Source: Chromera velia (Eukaryota; Sar; Chromeraceae). Taken from it: a stretch of 54,086 nucleotides of DNA. Position 1 is the stretch's first letter; each line of letters begins with the position of its first letter. A program made the position numbers and the translations under genes. Positions 1 through 11,189 of the stretch are shown here, one piece after another. A model generated the notes under the pieces. That model saw only the letters and a program-made list of their open reading frames with translations, did no database searches and had not been told where the DNA came from. The stretch covers positions 15,001 to 69,086 of the forward strand of contig JAHBMJ010005529.1 in NCBI GenBank assembly GCA_018398765.1, written 5' to 3'.

Positions 1-930
1 AAGAGGGGGACTTTCCGACTGGAGGGAGAGATCGGATCGTAACACATTTTCCCCCTCTGCACCGTTTAATTCGGCGACAATCTGAACGCCCCATTCGAGT
101 ACTCGCTTGACTGTGTCTCTGCTGTACCGAGCCAACACAGCGAAAATCGCCATCTGAGAGATGAGGGTGGTAGGAATTTGCTGTATGATTGAGGGTGTGA
201 GGTCCAACAATTGATCGGTTTCCTGCAAGGCAAGCATCTTCATCAGCTGTCCCCCCACCGGCATCTCCGTCCCGTCCGGAATACCGTCAATGGAGACATA
301 GTCTATCAGTACATGCAGGCTGTTGGGTTTTAGGTCTTTCATCAACAACGCGAAATATGTTAAAGAGACCTTGAGACGGCGGGGGATCAGTGCTCTTCTT
401 CTGAGAAGTGAGAGAATACGGAAGTGTCCAGCACGGAGGGCCTTCCAGCCCAACTCAACCAAGAACCCCTCCCCCCCTCTGATCGGAAGTGTAAGCAGAA
501 GTGGCAGCCTGTCTTGAAATCGTGCATAATCCCCAACCGCGGCTGCCCCTCTTAGTTCTCCAATAACAGTCGCCAGTTGTAGCATCATTTGTGTGGAAAA
601 GAATGGTGGCGAGGCGAATTCATGAAGAGGAGGGGGAAAGATGGGCAAAATTCGCAAATATCGAAGATCTTTGACCCTCTTTGTTTCTATGAGGGCCACC
701 ACAAGAGCATCTATCTCGGGTGAATTCTCTCCCAAAAGAATTTGCTTGAGCATCTTCAGAGAGTTACCGTCTACGCCTTCAAACATTCTTGTAAGTTTAG
801 TGAAGGAGAACCCGGGAACGTTCTGGCAGGCGTCGTTGTAATGCTTGTTGACGAGACGAATGTCAACAGTCAGTCCTGCTGTCTCTACAACCCGCTGTAA
901 CACAGGGGGCAAAAATGGATTGGGCTGCAT
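1..930 (-). CDS. Unrecognised helical protein, 3'-truncated by window edge
   Basis: A frame is open without a stop for 310 codons from ATG at 930-928 down to base 1, where it leaves the window. It begins MQPNPFLPPVLQRVVE. The composition is protein-like: hydrophobic and charged residues alternate in helical patterns, with Leu-rich stretches such as FRILSLLRRRALIPRRLK and MAIFAVLARYSRDTVKRVLE, and there is no low complexity. I do not recognise the family; an alpha-helical repeat protein is possible. A good splice acceptor (CTTCTTGCAG) ends at 947, with the exon starting at 946, just before this ATG. The ATG may therefore be internal, with an upstream exon at higher coordinates. Upstream DNA (950-1700) holds TGCATGCA strings and no clear exon. 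The reading frame is well supported; the start and function are not. Confidence 0.6.
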   Translation of the reverse strand, partial: MQPNPFLPPVLQRVVETAGLTVDIRLVNKHYNDACQNVPGFSFTKLTRMFEGVDGNSLKMLKQILLGENSPEIDALVVALIETKRVKDLRYLRILPIFPPPLHEFASPPFFSTQMMLQLATVIGELRGAAAVGDYARFQDRLPLLLTLPIRGGEGFLVELGWKALRAGHFRILSLLRRRALIPRRLKVSLTYFALLMKDLKPNSLHVLIDYVSIDGIPDGTEMPVGGQLMKMLALQETDQLLDLTPSIIQQIPTTLISQMAIFAVLARYSRDTVKRVLEWGVQIVAELNGAEGENVLRSDLSLQSESPPL

Positions 931-1224
931 TACACTCGCGCTGCAAGAAGAACCAATGAACAACTGTTGTTACGGCCGGGGTGTTTAAAATCTGCAGAGG
1001 AAACAGCCTCAAGCGACCTGCGAAGTGCACCACTCTGTATGTAACGCTCTCGATCACTGGCAAAGGGAAGTCGACCTTCAGATCTGCAGTTACACTGCAG
1101 TATATATGTGTGAACCTACAGTAATCAATACGTATACTGGCGATATATACGCAGCCCAGAATACTGGCTATATATATGCAGCCGCCATGCATGCAGGGAG
1201 ATGGCGCGTCGACAGTGACTCGAC

Positions 1225-1245
1225 ACATGCATGCATGCATGCAAA
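1225..1245. repeat. TGCATGCA-type short tandem repeat
   Basis: Four to five tandem TGCA units lie about 300 bases upstream of the ATG at 930. Further ATATAT/GTGC strings occur at 1090-1190 and 1330-1345. TGCATGC is a known AP2-factor site in coccidian promoters, so a promoter role is possible, but the string is also common across this window, including at splice acceptors. Confidence 0.5.
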
Positions 1246-1685
1246 ATTTGGCGTGCGAACGGTCGCGAGAAAACAATCCATGCATCCCTAGCTCCGCACA
1301 ACATGCAGAGAGAAACGTGCCCCTCAAGCAATATATATATGTGCGGGACGCCAGTGCATGGCACAACATCGATCTCGGCCACGCCAATGCATTCAATTAA
1401 GCTATAGGATCTTCGATGGCAAAAAAGAACTGGTATGGGACAGACATAGCTGCATATTCTCCTGTACATCTGCAGGATGGAGGTAACAGGCCCACCAGTA
1501 GGTCCAAATTTGCAGTCAATCCTGCGTCTGTGCATACAGCTAAGCAGCAGCTTTTTGACTGACCTTGCTACGAACTCTGCATACACAGTTCAATCAAGCT
1601 TCTGTCTGGACACGTGGTGAGAGGATCAAATCTTCAGGCCAGAAGTCCTATATGAAGATAAACACGCAGACGTTGAACTTCTCTC

Positions 1686-2480
1686 CACTTTCACCTTTCC
1701 TGCTTGAATGACGGCCTCTCCACTTCCATCTTTCTGTCTGTTTGCGTGACGGCCTCTCCACTTTCATCTTTCTGTCTCTTTGCACAACGGCCTCTCCACT
1801 TCCATCTTTCTGTCTGTTTGCATGACGGCCTCTCCACTTTCATCTTTCTGTCTGTTTGCATGGCGCCTCTCCACTTTCGTCTTTCTGTCTGTTTGCATGA
1901 CGGCCTCTCCACTTCCATCTTTCTGTCTGTTTGCATGACGGCCTCTCCACTTTCATCTTTTTGTCTGTTTGCATGGCGCCTCTCCGCTTCCATCTTTCTG
2001 TCTGTTTGCATGGCGCCTCTCCACTTCCATCTTCTGGCAGTGTTTGCATGGCGCCTCTCCACTTTCGTCTTTCTGTCTGTTTGCACGACGGCCTCTCCAC
2101 CTCCATCTTTCTGTCTGTTTTGCACAACGGCCTCTCCACTTCCATCTTTCTGTCTGTTTGCATGACGGCCTCTCCACTTCCGTCTCTCTGTCTGTTTGTA
2201 TTACGGCCTCTCCACTTCCATCTTTCTTTCTTTCTTTCTTCTTGCACGACGGCCTCTCCACTTTCATATTCCCATCTTTCTTTTTTGCTTACTTGGTGGG
2301 TCTCCACTTTCTTCTGTCGTGCGCTGTCAAACATGACGACTCTCCACTTTTGTCTATCTTGCCGGCTTGCATGACTACTTTCCGCTAGCTTCCATCTTTC
2401 CTGCCTGCGTGTTAAGGGCCTCTCCAGTTTCATCCTATCTGCTAGCCCGTCTGCTTGCAGAAAGTCCGCTTCACTTTCAT
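1686..2480. repeat. Minisatellite, period 38 bp (with 36-bp variants), about 20 copies
   Basis: The unit contains ACGGCCTCTCCAC, then TTCCATCTTTCTGTCTG. Successive ACGGCC starts at 1711, 1749, 1787 and 1825 show an exact 38-bp period. Later copies alternate with a 36-bp variant carrying GGCGCCTCTCC. Copies degrade toward the right end (2280-2480). The array is strongly pyrimidine-rich on the plus strand. Because the unit has no stop in several frames and 38 is not divisible by 3, it generates overlapping long frames on both strands. These are artefacts. Confidence 0.93.
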
Positions 2481-2549
2481 CTTCCTTGTCTCCTCACATA
2501 ACGACCTTTCAGTCTTCATCTTTCTTGTCTGTCTGCGTGTATGACCCCT

Positions 2550-3720
2550 CATTGGAACAAACAATATGCTCTAAATCTCGTCTGGTTGATAATTCCGTAC
2601 AAAAGCTGAAGTCTGTTCCAGTTTCATTTCTCTGGTTTTCTTTTCTGTTTTCATATGCTTGAATGCTGGCTTTTCCTGGACCACAGAGAATGTTTTCCTT
2701 CCTAAAATATGAAATTTAAAGCAGAATCATTTGGAGGAGGATAGAGGATGGAGTTTACAACATTTGAACAAAAAACAACAAAGACTTCCTCACAAGGAAT
2801 TTCTAGCAGAATTTTCAATATATTCGCCATAGCAATACATTGTGAGTTTACGTTTCTCTAAAATTCTTGTTGGGGAGAGATTTAGACTCATTTAGTAGGA
2901 AAACCGAAAGGACTTACGTTTATTTAAAGCCCCATTTGCAGCTGGACATATAAAATTAGAGATAGAAACAAAAGAAAAAAAAATGTGTAAACTTACGTAA
3001 TTTCAGTTATAATTTATGTACCACTGTGGGTAATTTACCAAATTTTGAATACTTTTGACAGTAAGAAAGAAAAAAGGCTTATATAGATGACATGCAATTA
3101 AGTTAAGACTATATGCATATTAAAATTTTGATCTAAAAAAAAAAAGAAAGGAAAAACGTCCACTATAGCTTTCGTTCGATATAAAGAAGCGCGCGTGCAG
3201 AAAAAGATTGGTAGATTCGCCTCCCACATTGGATCCACAATGCATGCGCGGGCCTAAGGAAGAATTTAAGGAAGCAAAGAATCTAGCAAAAACTTAAGCT
3301 AGTATAATTAAGGCAATGAAGAGTGAATAGAAATTAAAAATGGAATGGAAGTAATGCACAGAGAAGTTTTTGCATGCACTTTATGTCAAATGCATTCGGT
3401 TCAGTCTAGTTCAGTCTAAAAGTTTAGTTTCAGAGAAGTTCAATTAATGAATGAATGAATAAATGAATGAATGAATAGAGGCAGTAATAATTTTAATTTT
3501 AATTTTTTCTTACCGGATGTCACCGGCGGATGAGAAGGGGATGACTACATGTGATCTAAACAGACCAACTAACAATAATAAGAATGATGATGGCGATTAA
3601 TTATGTGGGGTTCAGTCCTAGATCCAGCAATGGTGAATCTTAAGCCACTAGCAAAGCTTTATGGATTCTCTATCTCATTTGATAAGCAGTTTCAATGTAT
3701 ACATGTTTTAATATATTGTC
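2550..3720. other. AT-rich intergenic island, no gene seen
   Basis: This is AT-rich sequence without a credible exon on either strand. It contains a short AATG/AATA tandem run at about 3447-3476. It separates the minisatellite from the 3' end of the TRAPPC5 gene. Confidence 0.6.
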
Positions 3721-3768
3721 AATTCTACCTAGTGTTCCACAATACAACCACGAAGACTTTTGTGCATC

Positions 3769-5313
3769 TTATCCTGCTGCGAGTTTTCTTTCCCTTTGCA
3801 TGACTTCAGGAGCAAGCCGAATCAGAAGCGTGGTTGATTGTACACCGGGGGCGTCGTCGACTGTGTGTGCGGACACCTCACATGGCTGCATGAAAGAAAG
3901 CGAAGGAGTGCAACAGATATACTCGAGTCACACTCAAAGAGAGTCTCTGGAGACCAAAAGAGGAAGAATGGAAACAAGTCAAAGAAGACGGAATGCAAGG
4001 AAGGGAAGGTGAAAAGCGAAAGAAGAAAGAGCACTACAAGGGGAAAACTGACTGACAAATTCAGCACTATGCAGAATGCCCTCCACAATCCCTGCCGCGT
4101 ATGCTCCACAGTTCACCTGCCCCATATCCTGAGGGAAGCAGGCAGGCAAGGAAGAGAAGGAAGGAAGGAAAGGCAACAGAACACGACTTCCATGTCAGAG
4201 CAAATGCAGACCTTCTCAGAGTGCGCAACTCGACATGTTGCAATTGCAGCGTGTTTTGCGCCCCTCTCCACGGCATATCCACGTCACGGCTCGCCTTCTA
4301 GCTGCAAGAGGTAAGTAGCCTGGATCGAGAGAATGGTCTTGTACGACGCGTCCGTTCTGGCTTCCCCCCCCCAAAAGGAAAAAAAGGCAAAAAAAAAAAA
4401 AAAGCAAACCGACCTTTGGTACAGAGATATACTTGTTCAAGACCAGGTTCTTGTCATTGATCATATCTAGAAGAACAAACAGACAACCAAGCAAAGGAAG
4501 CAAGAAAGAAAGAAAGAAAGGAAAGCACATCCATCATCTGAAGGGGGGGAAGTGGGTGAGCCCCCGGGGAAGAAGACGGGAAGTCCAAATGACCATTCCA
4601 GAGGTCAAAAGACTGTTGATTGGGAGGGGGGACCCAAGAAGGGCAAGAGATGGGTGAACGAAGGAGAGAGCAAAGATAAGAGAAACCAAAGGAAGTAGGA
4701 CGGGCGAAGAAAAATAAGGGAAAAAAAGCGACAAGAAGAGATGCCGCCGACAGAGGAGAAACGATGCAGACTGCGGAACTTGAAACGCCATTTCATATCC
4801 TGTCCCCCCCCTTCCTTTTCAGAGTCAAAGACAGATACTCCGCTCAAAAGGACTCTCCCGCTCTTTCACACCACTTGCTCACACACGCATTTTTTTGTGT
4901 GACTCGGCGCTCCAGCACACTTTCATCGGCATGTCTTCAAAAATCAATCTGTAGCAGAACCTACCGAACACATGTATGCCTAGTAGCCCACTCACATTCA
5001 TTTGGTTTGTCCTGAGATTTGAGCAGGTCACCGGGTTTTCCGAAAAGTGCACGCCAGCAGACCTGAATGCGCCACACAGAAAAACGAAACACAAAAAGAC
5101 ATGAAATTGCCTCACAGACAAAGTCGCACAGACTCAGAACGGCAACGTGAACACACACACACACACACACACACTCATACACACACTCATACGCACACTC
5201 ATACACACACTCATACACACACTCATACACACATTCATACATAAACTCATACATACACTCATACACACACTCATACACAATCTCTCTCTCACACACACCC
5301 ATACACATACACT

Positions 5314-5344
<31 letters not shown>

Positions 5345-5385
5345 TCATACACACACATACACGCACACACACTCACACACACACA

Positions 5386-5436
<51 letters not shown>

Positions 5437-6742
5437 ATAGAGAGACAGAGAGAGAGGGGGGGGGAAACGAAGTGCATTTGCTGTGTATCCCCTGAGACTA
5501 TTCGGACGTTGTGATCCGCGGTCAGTCTGAAGTCGTATCCTCTTCTGAAAAGCCAAGGTGCCCTGGAACACGGACGTGCGCCCTTCTCTGCTGTGCAAGA
5601 TAAGAAAGAAGAGCTCAAAGAAGACGAAGCGTACCTGCGAGACGAAGCTGAGCATGCCCAGCGCTCGCGTCTCCTTCTTCCCGAATGCCGCCACGTTCCT
5701 GTGTTGCCCCGATGACCCCATGTCTCTCGCAACTAGAAGGTCCAGAATCCGATACCCCACACGCACGCCCATCTCGTGAAGCCTGCATGCTTACATGGGT
5801 GTCCAAAAACAGGGGGGGCAAAGGAGGAAACAGAGAAGAGAAAGAAGAGGAAGCAGAGAATGCCTGAACGAGAGGAGCTTATCCGTTTGGCAAAGATCAC
5901 CTAAGCTCTCTCTCTCTCTCCCTCCTATCTCATAGTGCCGAGCTTGGGGGATCTGTTTGCAGGTCCGAACAAAAGGGTGCGTGTTCCAAGTCGAGAGAGA
6001 AAGTGGAATTGCCTTGCGGAAAAGGCGGCCCAAAATCACTCCAGTTGAAGGACAGGACTACTCAATATGAGGCTGCATTTGGCTGGAGTTACGTGGAAAA
6101 AACAAGGGCAGAGAAGCATTGGGGACAGCCAGGCAAGAAGTAGCAGTGCATTGCGCTGTATGAGGAGGAAGCGTGCGAATTTAGTAACGGACTGTGTGTT
6201 CGCTGCACTCTGCCAGAAACGTTTGACCAAGTGCTCTCTTTTCCTGCGAAACCACCCACCCACCTGTCTTCCAGATGGACCTGTGGTGTCGTTTGTGTCA
6301 TGCTGTACTGCACCACCTCACTGAAGAGGAAGGCGAAAAAGCTGAGGGACACCTGCAGAACGATGGTGCATCCCGAACGACGATTTGCTTGGACTTGCGT
6401 GCATTTTCAAAGGAAATTTCGGAGACTTTCGGGGGCAAATTTATCTTGCTTGCTACAGTGGCACCCAAGCTTACCCGTCCAGAGGCAAAACAGAAGAAAG
6501 GGCAACAAGCCGGAAGGGTTGAGACGAGACCCTCTCAGACTACATTCGTCCCTCTACTTGCCTTGTAATTGAGGCAGCAGACGAATTAAGTAACACTTTC
6601 TTCAGTCAACCTCACAGTTCTGTATGCCCTAATATCCCGACTTGACGGTTGATCGACCCCTGAACTCCCTGACTGACTGACTGACATCGTTTCGTGTCCT
6701 CATCAGAGGCCTGTCGAAAATTGATGGGGGGGGGCTGCTCAT
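3769..6742 (-). CDS. TRAPPC5: TRAPP complex subunit 5 (Trs31/TRAPPC5 homologue), seven exons, complete
   Basis: Core subunit of the TRAPP tethering complexes, which activate Rab1/Ypt1 in ER-Golgi traffic; cytosolic, on membranes. Exons (minus): 6742-6686, 6352-6264, 5782-5635, 5062-4996, 4466-4414, 4128-4057, 3885-3769. All are bounded by GT-AG and all phases match, giving 603 nt or 200 residues; human TRAPPC5 is 188. Family landmarks appear in order: SIFDRPL near the N-terminus; VSLSFFAFLFSEVVQY (residues 20-35); LHEMGVRVGYRILDLLVARD; KKETRALGMLSFV; CWRALFGKPGDLL; NKYISVP; VNCGAYAAGIVEGIL; and a C-terminal TTLLIRLAPEVMQRER. Each aligns with the matching TRAPPC5 block from memory of the family. 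The short insert after LLVARD (GSSGQHRNVAAFG) is longer than in animals. The start ATG at 6742 opens a 57-nt exon ending in a GTCAGT donor inside a GTCA repeat. It is divergently arranged with the gene at 7706. Confidence 0.95.
5148..5454. repeat. CA-rich microsatellite (CA)n with CATA and TCATAC variants
   Basis: About 300 bases of CACACA with interspersed CTCATACACA units, followed by a GAGA tract. It lies inside the TRAPPC5 intron between the exons ending at 5635 and starting at 5062. Long translated frames of Thr-His or Cys-Val here are repeat artefacts. Confidence 0.95.
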
Positions 6743-7705
6743 CTTCCTCCCAGCTCTCCTCTTTTCTCGTCTCGTCTCTCTCTATGTGCCCCGTCCTGAT
6801 GAAACCACAAACTTGTGGGAGAGGCCTAGTCAGGCAGGGAGGGAATGCACGCACCACACAGAGATCAGGCACAGGGAGTGGCCAGAAGTGGAGACGGCAA
6901 TATTAACAGGATACAAGAAGACGCGTGGGCAGTCGTCCAATGTGCTACCAACAAATGATGTGTTACTGGAAAGAAGCCCAAGGGCTGTCAGATGAAGCAA
7001 ACGGCACAATTCGACTGTTGTGGCTTCAAAACATCTCGAACTGGGAAACCATCCACTTCAACGTGCGCCTTTCTCAGACAGCCGGGCTCGACTAGATTTG
7101 GTCACAGAAACTTGGGGATCGAGTGAATGGAAACAGGCCGTCCGAGGCTGCTGACGTCCAAGGCTCTCCTTCAACCAGACTGCTTCCACACTGCAGCCGA
7201 ATATGGCCCCTGACAGCATCTGACAGCACCATGGATCACCCAGAACACTGACTGTCACTGAGCTGGGAGCAATCAGCAGTGCATGCATGCGCCCCGGCCA
7301 CCGCGCGCCCCCCCCCCNNNNNNNNNNNGGCCCGAATTTGCCCCGAAAGCCCTATAGCTCCGCGCCCGCGAAAAGTTTTTTTTTTTTTTTTAAATTACGC
7401 GCACCCTCCCGAAAAAATCTTGAGCCGAAATTCATCGCCTCATGCAGTGAAGTGCAACATCACGAATCACGGAAAGAAGCCGAAAGAAGTTACCATCACC
7501 TCTTCGTCCCTGTAATCGACCTGGCTCCCTATCCTTCTCTCAAAAGAACACTTTGATCGATTTCACTTGATCTCCGTTCTCGTGTTCTGTTTCGAGTTGC
7601 TCTGTATAGCAACAACCGCGAAAGGATTGCTGACGGACTGATCTTCTGTGGTGAGTAAGTGGTCTGTCTCTGTCGTGGTCCTTCTCTCGGCCTCTCTCCC
7701 TTCCT
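6743..7705. other. Divergent intergenic region between TRAPPC5 and the 7706 gene, with assembly gap
   Basis: About 960 bases separate two divergent start codons, so the promoters of both genes should lie here. It contains GCATGCATGC near 7280, a C-run, an unresolved 11-N gap at 7318-7328 and a poly-T run at 7376-7391. I see no TATA box I would defend and no further exon. Confidence 0.55.
7318..7328. other. Assembly gap (N run)
   Basis: Eleven N bases next to a C-run. Single Ns also occur at 34014 in a C-run and at 38030 beside a G-run, so homopolymer lengths there are unreliable. Confidence 0.99.
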
Positions 7706-9081
7706 ATGGCAACTGTGAAAACTGGAGGAGCTGTGCGCTGTGATCCAATGAAGTAAGTCCATTGTGCTGAGGGTATGTGATAGAACAGTGAGGGTGGGCA
7801 ATGTACTGATAAATGGTGTCATCCGCGCAACAATTGTCTCGTCTGTCCTGCACCTATCTTCGCACAACAGTTCGTTGGTCTCCGATACTCAATCACACAT
7901 TCCTGTCGGTGAATCCAACGAACGTAGAGACACTGTAGTGCACAGAAGAGAGTCGGACAAAGCCTCTGCTTTCCATCAGGAAGTTCTTCTGTTCGTTCAA
8001 AATGAGAAGCAACTAGGCGACGAAGAGTTTTGGGTCCCGTTCGATTCCTTTCCTTCACCTTACGCGTCTACCTCTTTGCCCCCCCCTTTCTGATTTCATT
8101 ATGACGCAACACCGGATTTTCCATGTGTAGATGATAGGCCAGTGTCAAGTGAGAGCATCGAGATGGAGACGTGTCGGCAAGGGTCACCTGCTCGTCTCTC
8201 AGTCTGTCAGTCTATCTATTCCCTCTCGGTCCATACCCGTTTTCGAGTAGTGTGATTGATGTGATGATGCCATGTCTGTACATTGCCCTGCTCGGTCCTC
8301 CCAGAGGACTGCAGAGCATCTTCCCAGCATGCCGTCCCTGGGTCTCGAAAAGTAAACACCTGCCTCCTGCTTGTCTGTTCATGTTCTTTTCTTCATCAGG
8401 CTCTCAAGAGACTACCGTACATCGAACACGTACCAGTCGAACATCATATTCAACGATGCTCCCATGCCGCCCTCGCCCCAAAGGAACTCAAATGTGGTCG
8501 ACGACGCTCGTAAGAGCTTGCCGACCTACAAGAGCTCCATCCAGTTTGACGACTCGATCCCCCCCCCCGCAGAGAGATCACCCACCGGGACCTCACTGTA
8601 CCCAGATGGGAGGAAGTCCGTGACTCTGGCTGAGGGCCTGGTGCCTGAGAGCGTTGACACCACGAAGGTCTACTTCGGAGCAGGGAAGCGCAGGATCGAT
8701 GAGCCTCTGGGCGCCTCTCAGATCAGCAACTCGACCGTCGGCAGGAGGCATTTCGGGACAGGGCAGACTCAGTCCTCTCAAATGGCGGGGGTGATGAAGG
8801 ACAAGGAGGGTGGGGGGCCTAGTAGACTGGAGTCGCAACTCACTGCGAGTGATGCCATGTCCGTGCGAACCGCGAGAAAGATGGTCCCGCCGCCTGAGAA
8901 GGTCAGGCAAATAGAGACAGACAGACAGACAGAGGACAGAGAATGGATTCTTCACCGAATTTTTTTCTGCTGGATGGGTCTGACTGTCTGCTGCTTCTTC
9001 AACCGACCAGAGATCTTCTTTCCGCGGTCTGCAGGATTTCTCGCCGTGTGCTGTTTGTCTGGAATTCCTCTCTTTTGTTTT

Positions 9082-9113
<32 letters not shown>

Positions 9114-9432
9114 TTTTTCTTTCTTTCTTTCTTTTCACATTGTTGTCTTCGAGATCGTCGCCGCCTCCTTTTGTCTTGTCTGTCATTCGACACCAGAGGG
9201 ATCACTGAGCGGGTGGATGTCCGTCTCTTGGTCTGTCTATGTTTGGCTGTTTGTGAAAACTAAAAAACAGACGTTAGATTGTTTGCGAGTGTGTCTCTGT
9301 ATCTATCTTGAAAAAAGAGAAACAGACATTTTCCCTCGATCTCTCCCTCTCGCAGAAGGAAGAGAAGACCAAGGTCTCCTACAAAAGGATCTTCCAGCAC
9401 AACGAAATGCCCGACTACATGAAACTGCAGGC

Positions 9433-9463
<31 letters not shown>

Positions 9464-11189
9464 AGAGTGTGTGCGTGCGGTCTTGGCGAGGTCACAGCAG
9501 TGTCACGGCATATGCACGACGTTTTCTGGCATCTCGGTTTTCATCGCTTCCGTGTGGCTCATGGATCAGATTTGCTTTTGTCCTTTTCCTTTCTCTCCTT
9601 CCCTTTCTTTTCTTTGTTCCTTTGCTTTTGTACAAGTCTTTTGTGTTCTCTGTTCCTTTCTCCGTGCTTTCTGTCTGGAAAAGAAAGAAACATTTAGTCC
9701 TCTCTATGTGTATGCGCATGGGTGCAGATGCACGGCCAGTACGAGCTCGAGAAAGAAATCGCGAGCCAGCAGGGCAGCCAGAGGAAGAGCACCATCGGAC
9801 TCGAGGATCTCTCTGCAGACCCCCCCCCTGCCCAGGACGAGGAGGAGGAAGAGGAGGAGGAGGACCCTCTGAAGAAGGAGATGGAGGCACAGGCAGCAAT
9901 GGCAGAGCAGGAGGAGCGGAAGAGAATCGATGCGGAGGTTGCAGAGGCGGAGATGAATGCTAAGATGAACGGTCAGTCAGGGGATGCGGCTGAGCCAGAA
10001 TGGGAGTGTTGGTCACGAGGTAGCGAGATCACGTCATTTACGTTTTTGTGTCTCTTTACAATATCCCTCTGACATTTCGTGGTAAGTTTCTGTCCTGCTG
10101 ATTATTGTCGGACATTCTTGTCGCCTCTTTTCTTTTTTGCTTCACGGTTCCAAGCAGCTTTGCGACCCAGTTTCCTCCTGTGCGATCGAACAATGTACTG
10201 AATGCATGCATGGAATCACATGCACATCCTTCCATAACGCACCTATGACCAAAACTCTTGCTTCCTCGACTTATTCCTTTTCCAATCCGTGCCTCTCTCC
10301 TTCGTTTCGCGGTAGTGGATGCTGGCTTCCTTTTCCTTGCGTCTCTGGGTCTCCACCTCTGAACCATTCCTGACTCTATGCGTGAGAGAAGAGACTGACC
10401 ACCGATGCGTGCCTGCAGGTCTCAACGTTCGCAACGGAACCACCGACGGCGATGTCTCTGTGAGAGGCCGCGTGCGTCGTGACATCCGTTCCTCCCCCGA
10501 CAACCCATTCGTCCAGGAACCCCCCATGCACACCAGCGCTGCCCTCAAAGCACAGGCCACCACGGCCACCTCAGTGGCGGCCTCCATTCCGTCCTCAGCG
10601 GGATCGGGGATGAGGGCTGCGGGTGTGCGCACGCCTGCGAATGAGAACACGGAGACGCAGAGGTCAGTCCGTCTGTTGGCGTGTAGGTAAGAACATCCAA
10701 TAGACAGTCAGTCGGTTGGATGAGCAGCTTGTTTGAGTCTGTTGCACTTTTCTTCGATTTCGCTGTTCGCGGGCACCTCTCAGGTCTTACATGCAGGCTT
10801 CGCGTCAGGTTGTGTGATTGAGTCTGTAGAGTGGCAATGGCTACATGTGCGGGTCCGTTTCTGTGTCTGGAGCCCCACAAATGTACCCCTCCTTCAGTTC
10901 TTTCGCTGCCCCCTTTCTTCCCTTTTTCCCTCTCACCTTCCCTCCCCCTCGCATTGTGTTCCCTCTCTTCCTTTGCCTCACTGGGTCTCCACTCTTGGCC
11001 TGCATGATCCGACAATTCTTTTTCTTCCATCACCTTTCCTTTTTACGATCAAATTGATGCATGGATGGATGGATGGATGGATGGATGGATGGATGCAGTG
11101 CTTACGGCATGCTGAGTGGAAGGAAGCATGCCTACGGTAACCGCAACCACACGAGCTCCGCCATGGCTGCGGTGCTGTCCAACAACTAG
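7706..11189 (+). CDS. Conserved-looking protein of unknown function, six exons, about 400 residues
   Basis: Exons: 7706-7752, 8400-8901, 9356-9430, 9728-9971, 10419-10662, 11099-11189. The phases (2, 0, 0, 1, 2) all match and total 1203 nt. The first exon ends in a perfect GTAAGT donor. The last exon gives a GMLSGRKHAYGNRNHTSS-type tail ending ..AAVLSNN. I do not recognise the family. Visible features: two related N-terminal motifs, TYQSNIIFNDA (residues 25-35) and TYKSSIQFDDS, and a later SYKRIFQHNEMP; an acidic EEEEEEEE run followed by a Lys/Glu/Ala coiled-coil segment (about residues 245-285); and an Ala/Ser/Thr-rich C-terminal part. There is no signal peptide or membrane segment. The repeated TY-x-S motif with a coiled coil suggests a cytoskeletal or scaffold protein, but that is a guess. 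The intron after 9430 uses a GC donor. Confidence 0.8.
9078..9137 (+). repeat. CTTT tetranucleotide microsatellite
   Basis: A run of about 14 TTTC units with one T-run interruption, lying in the second intron (8902-9355) of the gene at 7706-11189. Confidence 0.9.
9431..9464 (+). promoter_or_regulatory. GC-AG intron donor followed by CT repeat
   Basis: The exon ending CTGCAG is followed by GCAAGT and then (TC)n. Only a GC donor at 9431 keeps phase 0 with the next exon (9728, after GGGTGCAG). The nearest GT, four bases later, would break the frame. Apart from the C, the donor matches the consensus perfectly, as is usual for genuine GC donors. Confidence 0.75.
11060..11098 (+). repeat. GGAT tetranucleotide array ending in a splice acceptor
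   Basis: About eight ATGG units run directly into GATGCAG, the acceptor of the last exon (11099) of the gene at 7706-11189. Confidence 0.9.

Noticed and set aside
1691-2433. Several overlapping frames of 100-197 codons on both strands
   Set aside because: They come from the 38-bp minisatellite; the unit lacks stops in several frames.
5134-5772. 212-codon minus-strand frame
   Set aside because: Its first 50 codons are a true TRAPPC5 exon, but the rest is intron and CA repeat.
8371-9963. 530-codon plus-strand frame as a single gene
   Set aside because: It reads through two introns (CTTT and CT repeats); the spliced model with matching phases explains the conserved-looking parts better.
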